The notes: generated from the letters alone by a model not told the origin. Positions 1 through 7,822 are shown, counted from the first letter of the stretch. The stretch: DNA of 32,591 nt from Leyella stercorea (GCF_021531655.1 NZ_JADYUF010000040.1:1-32591), one strand, 5' to 3'. Numbers and translations: made by a program.

Positions 1-76
1 AAAAATACGACTATTTATTGAATTATTAAATTAAATAACTAATTATCAATATGTTAATTTATAGAACATCCCTTAA

Positions 77-117
77 TAAAAAAGTAGCGGAAGATCAGAC
101 CTTCCGCTACTTTTTTA
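77..117. terminator. Bidirectional intrinsic terminator
   Basis: A perfect 10-bp stem (GTAGCGGAAG at 84-93 pairing with CTTCCGCTAC at 101-110, 7-base loop) is flanked by an A-run on the left and six T on the right, so it can terminate transcription in both directions. On the minus strand it ends the nucleotidyltransferase and HEPN-remnant transcript. The bases 1-76 before it are AT-rich and show no gene. Confidence 0.85.
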
Positions 118-210
118 TTAAATCTCTTCCAACATTTTGTTTATCGTTTTCAACATTCCCGGAAGCTTGTTCTTCACAACTTCAAATTCTTCATCAAACA
201 TATATTCCAT
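118..210 (-). pseudogene. Possible HEPN (HepT/DUF86-like) C-terminal remnant
   Basis: A 30-codon reading frame starts inside the end of the nucleotidyltransferase gene (ATG at 210-208) and stops at 120-118, just before the terminator. The frame stays open upstream only to 240, where a TGA interrupts it. Its last residues, VVKNKLPGMLKTINKML, resemble the final helix of DUF86/HepT HEPN proteins, which typically read like VxxxxLPxLxxxIxxML. A complete HEPN domain needs more than 100 residues, so if the resemblance is real this is only the tail of a deleted toxin gene. It could instead be a tiny unrelated peptide. The family assignment is inference from a short match. Confidence 0.4.
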
Positions 211-487
211 CTCTTTGTATTTGTTTGGAAAGCATCGGATTCATGTTGTCCCTTAGACGTACGATGTCTACGGGTCGGCCGAACAGATGTTGTAAATCTT
301 CCTTGATATGAACCAAAGAGAACATATCCGGCTTCTGCATTTCCACACAAACATCCACATCGCTATCTTCTGTCTGCTCATTTCTGGCTACCGACCCGAA
401 GATACCGATTTTCACTATGCCATATACTTTTGACTTTAAGTCTAAGTATTTGCGTAATATGTCTAAATATTCCTCTTTGGTTTTCAT
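194..487 (-). CDS. Minimal nucleotidyltransferase (MntA-like antitoxin type)
   Basis: This 97-residue protein is a stand-alone nucleotidyltransferase domain. The GSx10DxD signature is complete: G31-S32 followed by D43 and D45, the usual metal-binding aspartates. In the HepT/MntA toxin-antitoxin systems such small enzymes transfer AMP onto a HEPN ribonuclease and silence it, and the HEPN gene normally sits next door. Here the adjacent frame holds only a 30-codon HEPN-like tail, so the enzyme may be an orphan. The gene starts 25 bases after the pafA-like stop codon on the same strand and no separate promoter was seen, so it may be read through from that gene. It ends at the terminator at 77-117. 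The domain call is solid; the toxin-antitoxin role is inferred. Confidence 0.85.
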   Translation of the reverse strand: MKTKEEYLDILRKYLDLKSKVYGIVKIGIFGSVARNEQTEDSDVDVCVEMQKPDMFSLVHIKEDLQHLFGRPVDIVRLRDNMNPMLSKQIQRDGIYV

Positions 488-512
488 ATCATTGTTTTAT
501 TGGATTCTTTGT

Positions 513-2009
513 TTACTTCTGGTCCACCACTTCCACAATCGGATTGCCGGTTGAAGCATCGGGTGCCTGCACGTGCAGCATGGCGCATACTGTGGGTGCG
601 GTGTCTACCATATTGGTCAGTCGGGTGGTCTTGCCGGGCTTTACGTTCCATCCCATGAAGATGAGCGGGATGTGTGTGTCGGCGGGGTTCCATGAGCCGT
701 GTGTAGAGCCATAGAATCCAGGCTTCACGTTCCAGTCGAAGTAGTTGGCCTTCACTACGGCGTAGATATCGCCCGAACGGCCTTTATAGTATCCGTTGAT
801 GATGCGCTCGCGTATCCACTGCGGCAGTGCTGCCACGGCTGCCTTCTCGTAGTCTACGGCTGTGATGAGTTCGGGCACCTTCTTGAGTTCGGCTATGGCA
901 GCGGCCTTGACAGCCTCGATGTCGAGATTGTTCTGTGCGAGGAAGGCATGGTCGAGATAGAGGCTGAAGCCTACTGATGTGTTGAAGTACTTGCCCTCAA
1001 CGCCGAACTTCTTCGACAGAGCCTCGTTCACCTGGCGCAGCGTAGCCGTCTTGTCCCACGAGCCGCCCACGAGCTTGTGCTCGCGCTGTGTGTTGGGGTT
1101 GTGGGTTCCGGCGTGGTCGGCTGTGAGGAAGAGCAGATAGCCGTCCTTGCCCACCTGCGCGTCGAGAGCGTCGAAGAACTTCTTGATGTCGCGGTCGAGC
1201 GTGAGGAACACCTCCTCGTTCTCCTTGCCCGGCGAGCACCATGTACCGGTCTGGTGCGAGATGGCGTCGGTCGACGATATGCTGACGCAGAGCATATCGG
1301 TGGTTCCGTTCTGTCCGAGCTTCTCGGCCTTCATTATTGCCTCTGCCATGTCGAATGTCACGGTCACACCGTCGGCATGACTCTTCGGGTCGTAACCCTT
1401 CTTCAGAGTGTTCTGCTTGTTGAACTTCACTACATAGTCGGGCAACTTGTCCATATAGTACGAGCTGGTGACAAATCCTGCCACGCTCTTGTCATACCAG
1501 AAAGCGCCGTTGGCAGAGTGGCCCGCAGGCAGTATGGCGGCACGGTCCTTTATAGCCACGCCGAAAACCTTGGCCTTGAAGTCGGTAGCCTGGCGCAGCA
1601 TGTCGCCTATAGTGGTGCCGAGCATGTAGTGGGGCGACATCTGTGCCGACTTCGATGTGGTGCCTACGCCCTGCACCGAGGGGTCGTCGCAGCAGTAAAC
1701 CATCTTGTCGCCCATGCGGAAGTCGTTCGAGGCGATGCCGTTAGTGGCTGGTACGGCTCCTGTATATAGGCTGGCATGTCCCACACCCGTAACGGTAGGC
1801 ACGTAGTTGACCATCTGGTTGTCGCACGAGAATCCCTCGTTGATGAGACGCTTCATTCCGCCCTCGCCGAACTTGTCGTAATAGTAGTAAAGATAGTCCC
1901 AACGCATCTGGTCGATAACGATGCCTACCACCAGCTTCGGACGCTGTACCTGTGCGCTTGCCACGATGGCTACGCAGCACAAAAGTACCGAAAAGATAAG
2001 TTTCTTCAT
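513..2009 (-). CDS. pafA: PafA-like alkaline phosphatase, periplasmic
   Basis: A 498-residue member of the alkaline phosphatase superfamily, resembling the PafA monoesterases of Bacteroidetes that release phosphate from small phosphate esters outside the inner membrane. A signal peptide occupies residues 1-20 and ends in ASAQ. The metal ligands and catalytic residues expected of PafA can be placed: D33 in VIDQMRWDYL, nucleophile T74 in PTVTGVGH, N95 in GIASNDF, the K154/R156 pair in IKDRAAI, D248 and H252 in STDAISH, D298-H299 in TADH, and H446 in DTHIPL. Length is normal for the family. The likely promoter lies about 235 bases upstream, so the mRNA leader carries the 22-bp repeat block at 2111-2217. 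The downstream neighbour is the nucleotidyltransferase. The gene name is assigned from the residue pattern, not from a search. Confidence 0.88.
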   Translation of the reverse strand: MKKLIFSVLLCCVAIVASAQVQRPKLVVGIVIDQMRWDYLYYYYDKFGEGGMKRLINEGFSCDNQMVNYVPTVTGVGHASLYTGAVPATNGIASNDFRMGDKMVYCCDDPSVQGVGTTSKSAQMSPHYMLGTTIGDMLRQATDFKAKVFGVAIKDRAAILPAGHSANGAFWYDKSVAGFVTSSYYMDKLPDYVVKFNKQNTLKKGYDPKSHADGVTVTFDMAEAIMKAEKLGQNGTTDMLCVSISSTDAISHQTGTWCSPGKENEEVFLTLDRDIKKFFDALDAQVGKDGYLLFLTADHAGTHNPNTQREHKLVGGSWDKTATLRQVNEALSKKFGVEGKYFNTSVGFSLYLDHAFLAQNNLDIEAVKAAAIAELKKVPELITAVDYEKAAVAALPQWIRERIINGYYKGRSGDIYAVVKANYFDWNVKPGFYGSTHGSWNPADTHIPLIFMGWNVKPGKTTRLTNMVDTAPTVCAMLHVQAPDASTGNPIVEVVDQK

Positions 2010-2110
2010 AATTTTTGTTTTAGTTATTTTATTTAGTTCTGAATTCTCTTTTTCTGTCTCCGCCTACACCTTATTATATATATAGGGGGAAGATAAGCCA
2101 CCCACCTCCT

Positions 2111-2217
2111 GCAAAAGGGGTCCTTTTGCCTTCCAAAACGAGTCCTTTTGCAGAGTAAAAGGACTCCTTTTGCGCTCCAAAACGAGTCCTTTTGCGGGGT
2201 AAAAGGAGCCCTTTTGT
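2111..2217. repeat. 22-bp tandem palindromic repeat block A
   Basis: Five consecutive units with a period of exactly 22 bases (unit starts 2130, 2152, 2174 and 2196, after a shorter first unit at 2111). Each unit centres on a near-palindrome of the form AAAAGGACTCCTTTT, with C or G variants in the middle and a variable four-base spacer. The same type of block occurs at 20988-21094 and 32196-32302. It occupies most of the 357-base gap between pafA and the WG-repeat gene and, from the promoter positions, lies in the pafA leader. Reading frames through it are low-complexity and are not credible genes. Confidence 0.85.
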
Positions 2218-2242
2218 GCAGCCCCTGTAAATTCCCCACTGG

Positions 2243-2272
2243 CAAAGTTAGCAATAATATTCCGCCTCGAAA
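2243..2272 (-). promoter_or_regulatory. Predicted promoter for pafA-like gene
   Basis: On the minus strand the sequence TAACTTTG (2250-2243) matches the Bacteroidetes -7 consensus TAnnTTTG. A weak -33-like box (TTTCG, 2272-2268) sits about 19 bases upstream. This would start transcription near 2235 and give an untranslated leader of about 225 bases. Together with the plus-strand promoter at 2303-2333 it makes this a divergent intergenic region. Confidence 0.5.
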
Positions 2273-2302
2273 CACATAAAACGCAAAAATCACGGCATTT
2301 TC

Positions 2303-2333
2303 TTTGAGGTTTCGCAAAAATGTCGTACTTTTG
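2303..2333 (+). promoter_or_regulatory. Predicted promoter for WG-repeat gene
   Basis: TTTG at 2303-2306 and TACTTTTG at 2326-2333 are separated by 19 bases, matching the Bacteroidetes -33/-7 layout. Transcription would start about 25 bases before the ATG at 2367. This placement also argues that translation does not begin at the in-frame ATG at 2304. Confidence 0.7.
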
Positions 2334-2366
2334 GATAAAATCCTAACAGTAAACCTAGAAAACGCT

Positions 2367-3026
2367 ATGGAAAAGAAAATAACACAAGAGAACTTCGAAG
2401 AGACCTACGTCGACAGTATCGAACTGGAACGTATCGACAAGTTTGTGTGCGACGAAATGGCACGACAGATTCATCGTTACATCAAGGCGATGAAGGGTTC
2501 GAAGACCATCATGCTCAAATTTGAGGAGCAGCTCGCCACTCTCACCGTGGAGGAGAAGGAGAAGGCCATAGCACGCTACATCGACCTAAACCGCAAAGTG
2601 CTATCAGGACTTGACTTCAAGGTGGTGCTCGCACGTGCCATGGCCAACTACTGCGACACGTTCGCCTACCTTATCGAGCTTGTCAACAACAAGCGCAAGA
2701 TGGTGTTCTATCTCAACCGCATACGCGAGAAGTACGAACAGTATCACGAAGTGTTCGAAGAAGACGGACGCTTCGGCATCAAGGACCACCAGGGCAACAT
2801 ACTCATCCCTGCACACTACGACTTCCTGCGCACGCCATACGTCTACGTCGACGACCTGCGCACGCTGCCCGTCATAGCCCAGCGCGACGGCAAGATGGGA
2901 CTCATCCTGCCCGATGGCAAGGAGACAGTAGTGGCTGACTTCATCTACGACGACATTTCGCTGCGCGACGAACCGCCCTATTTCGAAGCGTGGAAGGGAG
3001 ATGAAGCAACCTTTATTGAGGCATAA
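2367..3026 (+). CDS. WG-repeat protein of unknown role
   Basis: A 219-residue protein with a charged, largely helical N-terminal part (residues 1-130) and two WG-type repeats at the C-terminus. The repeats are recognisable as GRFGIKDHQGNILIPAHYDF and GKMGLILPDGK followed by a second Y-D-D-I motif. WG repeats are beta-rich modules of unclear function, common in Bacteroidetes. There is no signal peptide or membrane segment, so it is probably cytoplasmic. The ATG at 2367 is chosen because the earlier in-frame ATG at 2304 lies inside the predicted promoter. A perfect hairpin overlaps the stop codon. The function is not known. Confidence 0.8.
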   Translation: MEKKITQENFEETYVDSIELERIDKFVCDEMARQIHRYIKAMKGSKTIMLKFEEQLATLTVEEKEKAIARYIDLNRKVLSGLDFKVVLARAMANYCDTFAYLIELVNNKRKMVFYLNRIREKYEQYHEVFEEDGRFGIKDHQGNILIPAHYDFLRTPYVYVDDLRTLPVIAQRDGKMGLILPDGKETVVADFIYDDISLRDEPPYFEAWKGDEATFIEA

Positions 3027-3038
3027 GCCTCAATAAAG
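3011..3038 (+). terminator. Stop-codon-spanning hairpin
   Basis: A perfect 12-bp stem (CTTTATTGAGGC at 3011-3022 with GCCTCAATAAAG at 3027-3038) closes a four-base loop, ATAA, that contains most of the TAA stop codon. There is no T-run after it, so it may protect or process the 3' end rather than act as a classical intrinsic terminator. Confidence 0.6.
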
Positions 3039-3044
3039 GTGTGA

Positions 3045-3196
3045 TGTTGAGGTGTTGAGATGGTGTGATTTGTTGTGATGATATATTGTTGGAAATCTCA
3101 CCATCTCAACACCTCAACACCATATCAACAAATCACAACACCACAACAACCCCTTATCACCTCAACCCCATACACCCCATATCAACAAATCACACC
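3045..3196. repeat. AC-rich leader with 21-bp inverted repeat
   Basis: The 218-base gap before ribD is built from short strings such as CAACACC and CAACAAATCACA. A perfect 21-bp inverted repeat joins 3045-3065 to 3099-3119, with a 33-base loop. The 16-mer ATATCAACAAATCACA occurs at 3122-3137 and again at 3181-3196. No FMN riboswitch was recognised and no promoter is clear. The strong strand bias (GT-rich, then AC-rich) suggests a long RNA hairpin or a decayed repeat. Confidence 0.7.
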
Positions 3197-3244
3197 ACAA
3201 CAACATCACAACACCACAACCTCTTTTCTCGAAGAAAAAAAACA

Positions 3245-4195
3245 ATGACCGACGAACAATACATGCGCCGCTGTCTGCAACTTGCCGGCTGCGGCATAAT
3301 GGGCGCAAAGCCCAATCCGATGGTAGGAGCTGTCATCGTATCTGCCGACGGACGCATCATAGGCGAGGGCTACCACCGCCGCTATGGCGGGCCACATGCC
3401 GAGGTGAACGCATTCGCATCGGTACGCCCCGAGGACGAACCGCTGCTCAGCGACGCCACAATATACGTCAGCCTTGAGCCGTGCTCGCACTACGGCAAGA
3501 CTCCGCCGTGCGCCGACCTTATAATAAAGAAAGGTGTAAAGCGATGCGTGGTGGGATGTGTCGACCCCTTTGCCAAGGTGCACGGACGCGGAATACAGAA
3601 GCTGCGCGACGCCGGCATAGAGGTCACCGTGGGCGTCCTCGACGACGAATGCCGCGAACTCAACCGCCGATTCATCACCTTCAACGAGCAACACCGACCT
3701 TATATCACACTCAAGTGGGCGCAGACCGCCAACCACTTCATCGACAACGACGGCCTTGCGCTTGCCATATCCACCCCCTTCACCAAGATGCTTTCGCACC
3801 GACTGCGCGCCCAGGCGGACGCCATACTCGTGGGCCGCACCACCGACGAACGCGAACATCCGCAGCTCAACACACGCCTATGGGCAGGACCCTCGCCCCG
3901 ACGCATAGTCATCGACAGCCGCAGGCCCGCATTCGAGGGGCTCGACTTCGCACAGCCCGTAGTGCCGCAGATACTCTCGTGGCTCTACGACGAGCGCTGC
4001 CAGTGGCTCATCGTTGAAGGCGGAGCAGCCACTCTCAACTCGTTCATAGCAGCCGGAGCGTGGGACGAGATACGCATCGAGACGGCACCCATGACCGTAG
4101 CCTCCGGCACACGCGCCCCGCAACTGCCCGACTGCGCACGCCTGCACAGCCAGCAGACGTTCGACGGAAACACTATCAGGATATACAGAAAATAA
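3245..4195 (+). CDS. ribD: RibD bifunctional deaminase/reductase
   Basis: A 316-residue protein carrying out the second and third steps of riboflavin synthesis: deamination of the pyrimidine from GTP cyclohydrolase II, then reduction of its ribosyl side chain. The N-terminal deaminase domain (about 1-145) shows the zinc site HAE at 51-53 with PC at 79-80 and C89 in the PCSHYGKTPPC segment. The NADPH-dependent reductase domain (about 146-316) begins at LKWAQTANHFID and contains ILVGRTT and IVEGGAATLNSF. It is slightly shorter than typical RibD (340-370). The ATG at 3245 is preferred because an upstream in-frame ATG would translate the repetitive leader. The helicase gene follows 3 bases after the stop, so the two are co-transcribed. 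Confidence 0.93.
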   Translation: MTDEQYMRRCLQLAGCGIMGAKPNPMVGAVIVSADGRIIGEGYHRRYGGPHAEVNAFASVRPEDEPLLSDATIYVSLEPCSHYGKTPPCADLIIKKGVKRCVVGCVDPFAKVHGRGIQKLRDAGIEVTVGVLDDECRELNRRFITFNEQHRPYITLKWAQTANHFIDNDGLALAISTPFTKMLSHRLRAQADAILVGRTTDEREHPQLNTRLWAGPSPRRIVIDSRRPAFEGLDFAQPVVPQILSWLYDERCQWLIVEGGAATLNSFIAAGAWDEIRIETAPMTVASGTRAPQLPDCARLHSQQTFDGNTIRIYRK

Positions 4196-4198
4196 GAA

Positions 4199-6070
4199 AT
4201 GAACAACCCTATACTCCAACTACAACAGCAGCGCCTCCTTCTTGAGATTGAATACAATCACGAGAAGGAGGAATTTCGTAAACAGACACAGTCAATGGGC
4301 ATCGAACGCAAGACACGGCGGGGCGATGCCTGGTTTCCCGTGAGCATAGGGCGCAACTATTACAACTCACTCAACCAGATGGTCGTGGAGGTGACACGAC
4401 AGCCGGGATCGGACATCGAACACAACTTCGAGCCCGGAAGGCCCGTATGCTTCTTCACAATGAAGCGCGACGCTGCCGGACACGATGCCATACACTACAT
4501 GTCGTTCACCGCTACGGTGAGCTATGCCGAGCAAGACCGCATGGTGGTGGCGCTGCCCGACTCGGGCCGCATTGTCGACCTGCAGCGCCAGGAGGCTCTG
4601 GGCATACAGCTGTTCTTCGACGAGACGTCCTACCGACTGATGTTTGACGCCCTCGACCGCGTGATACGTGCCAAGACGGGACGCCTGGCAGCGCTGCGCG
4701 ACATATTCTACACCAAGGCTCCCGCGTCACGATTCACATTCGACGTGCCCGTTCTGCCGTGGCTCAACGCCTCACAGCAGCACGCCGTGGGCGAAGTGAT
4801 GCGTGCAAAGGACGTGGCTATAGTACACGGTCCTCCCGGAACGGGCAAGACGACGACGCTTGTCGAGGCTATATACGAGACGCTGCGACGCGAGAGCCAG
4901 GTGCTGGTGTGCGCACAGAGCAACATGGCGGTCGACTGGATTTCGGAGAAACTCGTCGACCGTGGCGTTGCCGTGCTGCGCATAGGCAACCCCACACGCG
5001 TCAACGACAAGATGCTGTCGTTCACCTACGAACGGCGCTTCGAGGCCCATCCCGACTATCCGCAGCTGTGGAGCATACGCAAGGCCATACGCGAACTGCG
5101 CCAGCAGCGACGCGGACGCACCGAGTCGTGGCACCAGAAGATGGACCGTCTGAAGAGCCGCGCCACCGAACTGGAGCTGCGCATACGCTCGTCGCTCTTC
5201 GGCGAGGCACGTGTCATAGCCTGCACCCTCACCGGATGCGCCAACCGGGTGCTCGAAGGCGAACACTACTCCACCTTATTTATAGACGAGGCGGCTCAGG
5301 CTCTCGAAGCGGCATGCTGGATTGGCATACGCAAGGCGGGACGAGTAATACTGGCAGGCGACCATTGTCAGCTGCCGCCTACCGTAAAGAGCATCATGGC
5401 TCTTAAGGGCGGACTGGGCAAAACGCTTATGGAGCGCATAGCCGAGCAGAAGCCCGATGTGGTGACGCTGCTCGAAGTGCAGTATCGCATGAACGAGCAG
5501 ATAATGCGATTCTCAAGCGACTACTTCTACAACTCGCGCGTGCAGTCGGCTCCCGAGGTGCGCGGACGTGGCATTCTCGACTACGACCGCCCCATGATGT
5601 GGGTTGACACCACCGATGTCGACGGCCGCGAGGAGTTCGTAGGCGAAAACTTCGGTCGCATCAACCGTGCCGAGGCAGAACTCACGCTCGCCACCCTTGC
5701 CGACTATTTCGACAAGATTGGCCGTCAGCGCGTGCTCGACGAGTCGATCGACGTGGGCATCATCTCGCCCTATCGTGCCCAGGTGCAGCTGCTGCGCAAG
5801 ATGATACGCCAGAGCGAGCGTCTTCGTCCCTACCGCCGGCTCATCGCCGTCAACACTGTCGACGGATTTCAGGGTCAGGAGCGCGACATCGTGCTCATAT
5901 CGCTGGTGCGCGACAACGACGGCGGCGACATCGGCTTCCTGCGCGACCTGCGTCGCATGAACGTAGCCATAACACGCGCCCGCATGAAGCTCATCATCCT
6001 CGGCTCTGCCGCCACAATGACGCGCCATCCGTTCTACAAGCAGCTCTACGAGTATGTGGAGAGTCTATAG
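4199..6070 (+). CDS. DNA2/UPF1-like SF1 helicase
   Basis: A 623-residue cytoplasmic ATP-dependent helicase of superfamily 1B, in the IGHMBP2/UPF1-like group. The motifs appear in order: Walker A GPPGTGKT at 211-218, motif Ia AQSNMAVD near 239-246, Walker B DEAA at 363-366, motif III GDHCQLPPT at 387-395, motif IV QYRMNEQ at 428-434, motif V VDGFQGQERD at 554-563, and motif VI NVAITRAR at 588-595. The N-terminal 180 residues include a beta-barrel-like region typical of the group. Length is normal. The substrate (DNA or RNA) cannot be told from sequence. It lies 3 bases after ribD with no functional link evident, an arrangement common in Bacteroidales. Confidence 0.9.
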   Translation: MNNPILQLQQQRLLLEIEYNHEKEEFRKQTQSMGIERKTRRGDAWFPVSIGRNYYNSLNQMVVEVTRQPGSDIEHNFEPGRPVCFFTMKRDAAGHDAIHYMSFTATVSYAEQDRMVVALPDSGRIVDLQRQEALGIQLFFDETSYRLMFDALDRVIRAKTGRLAALRDIFYTKAPASRFTFDVPVLPWLNASQQHAVGEVMRAKDVAIVHGPPGTGKTTTLVEAIYETLRRESQVLVCAQSNMAVDWISEKLVDRGVAVLRIGNPTRVNDKMLSFTYERRFEAHPDYPQLWSIRKAIRELRQQRRGRTESWHQKMDRLKSRATELELRIRSSLFGEARVIACTLTGCANRVLEGEHYSTLFIDEAAQALEAACWIGIRKAGRVILAGDHCQLPPTVKSIMALKGGLGKTLMERIAEQKPDVVTLLEVQYRMNEQIMRFSSDYFYNSRVQSAPEVRGRGILDYDRPMMWVDTTDVDGREEFVGENFGRINRAEAELTLATLADYFDKIGRQRVLDESIDVGIISPYRAQVQLLRKMIRQSERLRPYRRLIAVNTVDGFQGQERDIVLISLVRDNDGGDIGFLRDLRRMNVAITRARMKLIILGSAATMTRHPFYKQLYEYVESL

Positions 6071-6138
6071 AAGACTTTGCAAAACTATGCACATAAAACA
6101 CAATTTGTCAATTTTAGGTTAAAAAACGACAAACATTA

Positions 6139-6169
6139 TTGACAAAGCGTAGGCTTTTTAGTACCTTTG
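6139..6169 (+). promoter_or_regulatory. Predicted promoter for AraC-type regulator
   Basis: TACCTTTG at 6162-6169 matches the -7 consensus and ATTG ending at 6141 lies 20 bases upstream as a -33 box. Transcription would start about 20 bases before the ATG at 6198, so this regulator has its own promoter, separate from the ribD-helicase unit. Confidence 0.7.
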
Positions 6170-6197
6170 CATATACTTAAAAGCTAAATTAACCGCA

Positions 6198-7430
6198 ATG
6201 ACAATAGACCTATATTCACTAATCGCATACGTTTTCAACTGCGCCGTATGCGCCACAATTGGAATACTCTTCCTGCTCACACCTTTAAGAAAGGACAAGG
6301 AGGGGAAGATAGACTCATACAGTAAGACACGATTGTGCCTTGCTGCGTCGGCCTTTATCGAGGGACTGACAAGTCTGCTGTACACCGTGCGCATTGTCAA
6401 CGACGTGCCGTATCTGCCCCTCAACCAATTCACCAGCCCGCTGTTCTTGTACTTCGCTATATGCATCGACATGACAGCCATAATCTATCTGATGCACGGC
6501 AAGCAACCCCAACTGCGCACCTCAATACTGTTTGTCACACCCGTACTGCTCGTGTGGCTTATACATATATTATTGTTCATACCCGACTACGGACTGACCT
6601 TCTCAGCCAAAGCCTACAACGAATTCCTCACAACAAAGCCCGCCATATACACCTGCTATGCGCTGTATACGGTGTTTGTAGTCGAATTCGCATACATACT
6701 CAAGTCGGTGGGCAACCAGATAATACGCTTCAGACAGCATATCGACAACTATTGCTCGGGCAAGAGCCGCAGCCAGAGCCACTGGCTCATAGCCGTGGTC
6801 ATATCAATAGTGCTATATTATATAATAGGTATAATTGACCTCTGCGCATCCAACCCCATGTTGGATTCTTACGTGCTCTGGGTTCTATCGCTGATTGTTA
6901 TCGCCAACAGTATGGCTTTCATTATGTGCCGCAACATTTATTGGAAAATTCAACTGGCTTTTGCCGAAAACGACAACACACCGACAACAGCTGCCACAAC
7001 CGACAACGCCACTGATGCAGACAAAGCTCAGCACAGCAGCGACGAATCAAAGCAGAAGCGAGAGACCGATGCCATGACGCAGCGGGCCACATTCGACTCC
7101 AACTCTATCGATGACATAGTGAACGAGTGGATCAGACGCGACGACAAACCATATCTCAAGGAGAGCATCACCATAACGCAGGTGGCTGAACAGATGGGAC
7201 TGAACACCCGACTGCTCTCCAACTATATCAACTACGTGAAGGGACGCAACTTCAACGCATGGATAAACTTCCTGAAAGTGCAGGAGACCAAGGTTGTGCT
7301 ACTCGCCGACCGTACGCTCCCGCTCAGCGACATAGCCTATCGTATGGGCTTTGCCGACCTCGCTTCGATGTCGAGAATATTCAAGCAGATAGAGGGAATG
7401 CCTCCTTCGGTCTACCGGCAGAGAAATTGA
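6198..7430 (+). CDS. Membrane-bound AraC-family regulator
   Basis: A 410-residue protein combining a polytopic membrane sensor with a DNA-binding domain. About seven hydrophobic segments can be read (near 7-28, 46-64, 80-99, 109-128, 149-169, 196-216 and 225-244). A hydrophilic Thr/Asp/Ser-rich linker (257-300) then leads to an AraC-type double helix-turn-helix at about 305-410. The first HTH lies around ITQVAEQMGLNTRLLSNYIN and the second around PLSDIAYRMGFADLASMSRIF, with the usual closing PSVYR. This architecture suits signalling from the inner membrane directly to a nearby promoter. It lies immediately upstream of the pilus cluster on the same strand and is the obvious candidate regulator of it. 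The ligand is unknown and the regulatory link is inferred from position. Confidence 0.85.
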   Translation: MTIDLYSLIAYVFNCAVCATIGILFLLTPLRKDKEGKIDSYSKTRLCLAASAFIEGLTSLLYTVRIVNDVPYLPLNQFTSPLFLYFAICIDMTAIIYLMHGKQPQLRTSILFVTPVLLVWLIHILLFIPDYGLTFSAKAYNEFLTTKPAIYTCYALYTVFVVEFAYILKSVGNQIIRFRQHIDNYCSGKSRSQSHWLIAVVISIVLYYIIGIIDLCASNPMLDSYVLWVLSLIVIANSMAFIMCRNIYWKIQLAFAENDNTPTTAATTDNATDADKAQHSSDESKQKRETDAMTQRATFDSNSIDDIVNEWIRRDDKPYLKESITITQVAEQMGLNTRLLSNYINYVKGRNFNAWINFLKVQETKVVLLADRTLPLSDIAYRMGFADLASMSRIFKQIEGMPPSVYRQRN

Positions 7431-7822
7431 CATTATTATATATATACACCCCCTACATAATTTATATGCACCCCTTCATACGATAAAAATCCTTTTTTTA
7501 CGATAATTAAATCAGGTGGCGAAATACGAAAATAGCCGTCTTATTCCTATGTAGGATTAATAAAATGTACAAAAAAAATACAGATTTGCGCATTTTGGAC
7601 GTTAAATTAACAAGCGACAAATCCCATTTATCTCTAATCTAAATTTGCAATCGTATAACAGTACAAGGATAAAACAACAGCACAAACTAAACAGACTTAA
7701 TTAAGTCTTAAACAAACCTCTTAAAAAAGCTAACAGACTTTGACTAAAAGACACCCCACCCTTAACGATAAGTTCAAACACATAACATCACAAAACTAGA
7801 ACACTTAAAAAAAGAATGTAAT
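7431..7822 (+). promoter_or_regulatory. Leader/promoter region of the pilus cluster
   Basis: This 392-base gap contains no gene. TAAATTTG at 7640-7647 matches the -7 consensus, but no good -33 box lies 19-21 bases upstream, as expected for a promoter that needs an activator. That would leave an untranslated leader of about 170 bases. A perfect 16-bp palindrome, AGACTTAATTAAGTCT, lies at 7693-7708, about 40-55 bases after the predicted start. It could be an operator or an RNA hairpin. No terminator for the regulator gene was recognised, so read-through is possible. Confidence 0.5.

Noticed and set aside
2111..2217. A CRISPR array
   Set aside because: The units are contiguous 22-mers with only 4-base variable parts, there are no unique spacers of 25-40 bases, and no cas gene is present.
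2033..2317. A 94-codon minus-strand frame between pafA and the WG-repeat gene
   Set aside because: It covers the 22-bp repeats and both predicted promoters, and its product is low-complexity.
3065..3244. An N-terminal extension of RibD by 60 residues
   Set aside because: The added sequence is a His/Thr/Asn-rich translation of the AC-rich repeat leader, and the RibD domain starts normally at the ATG at 3245.
3027..3244. FMN riboswitch upstream of ribD
   Set aside because: None of the conserved helices or the expected G-rich core could be found; the region is AC-rich and repetitive.
3206..3859. A 217-codon minus-strand frame opposite ribD
   Set aside because: It mirrors the ribD coding sequence, which has complete zinc-site motifs; the antisense frame has no recognisable domain.
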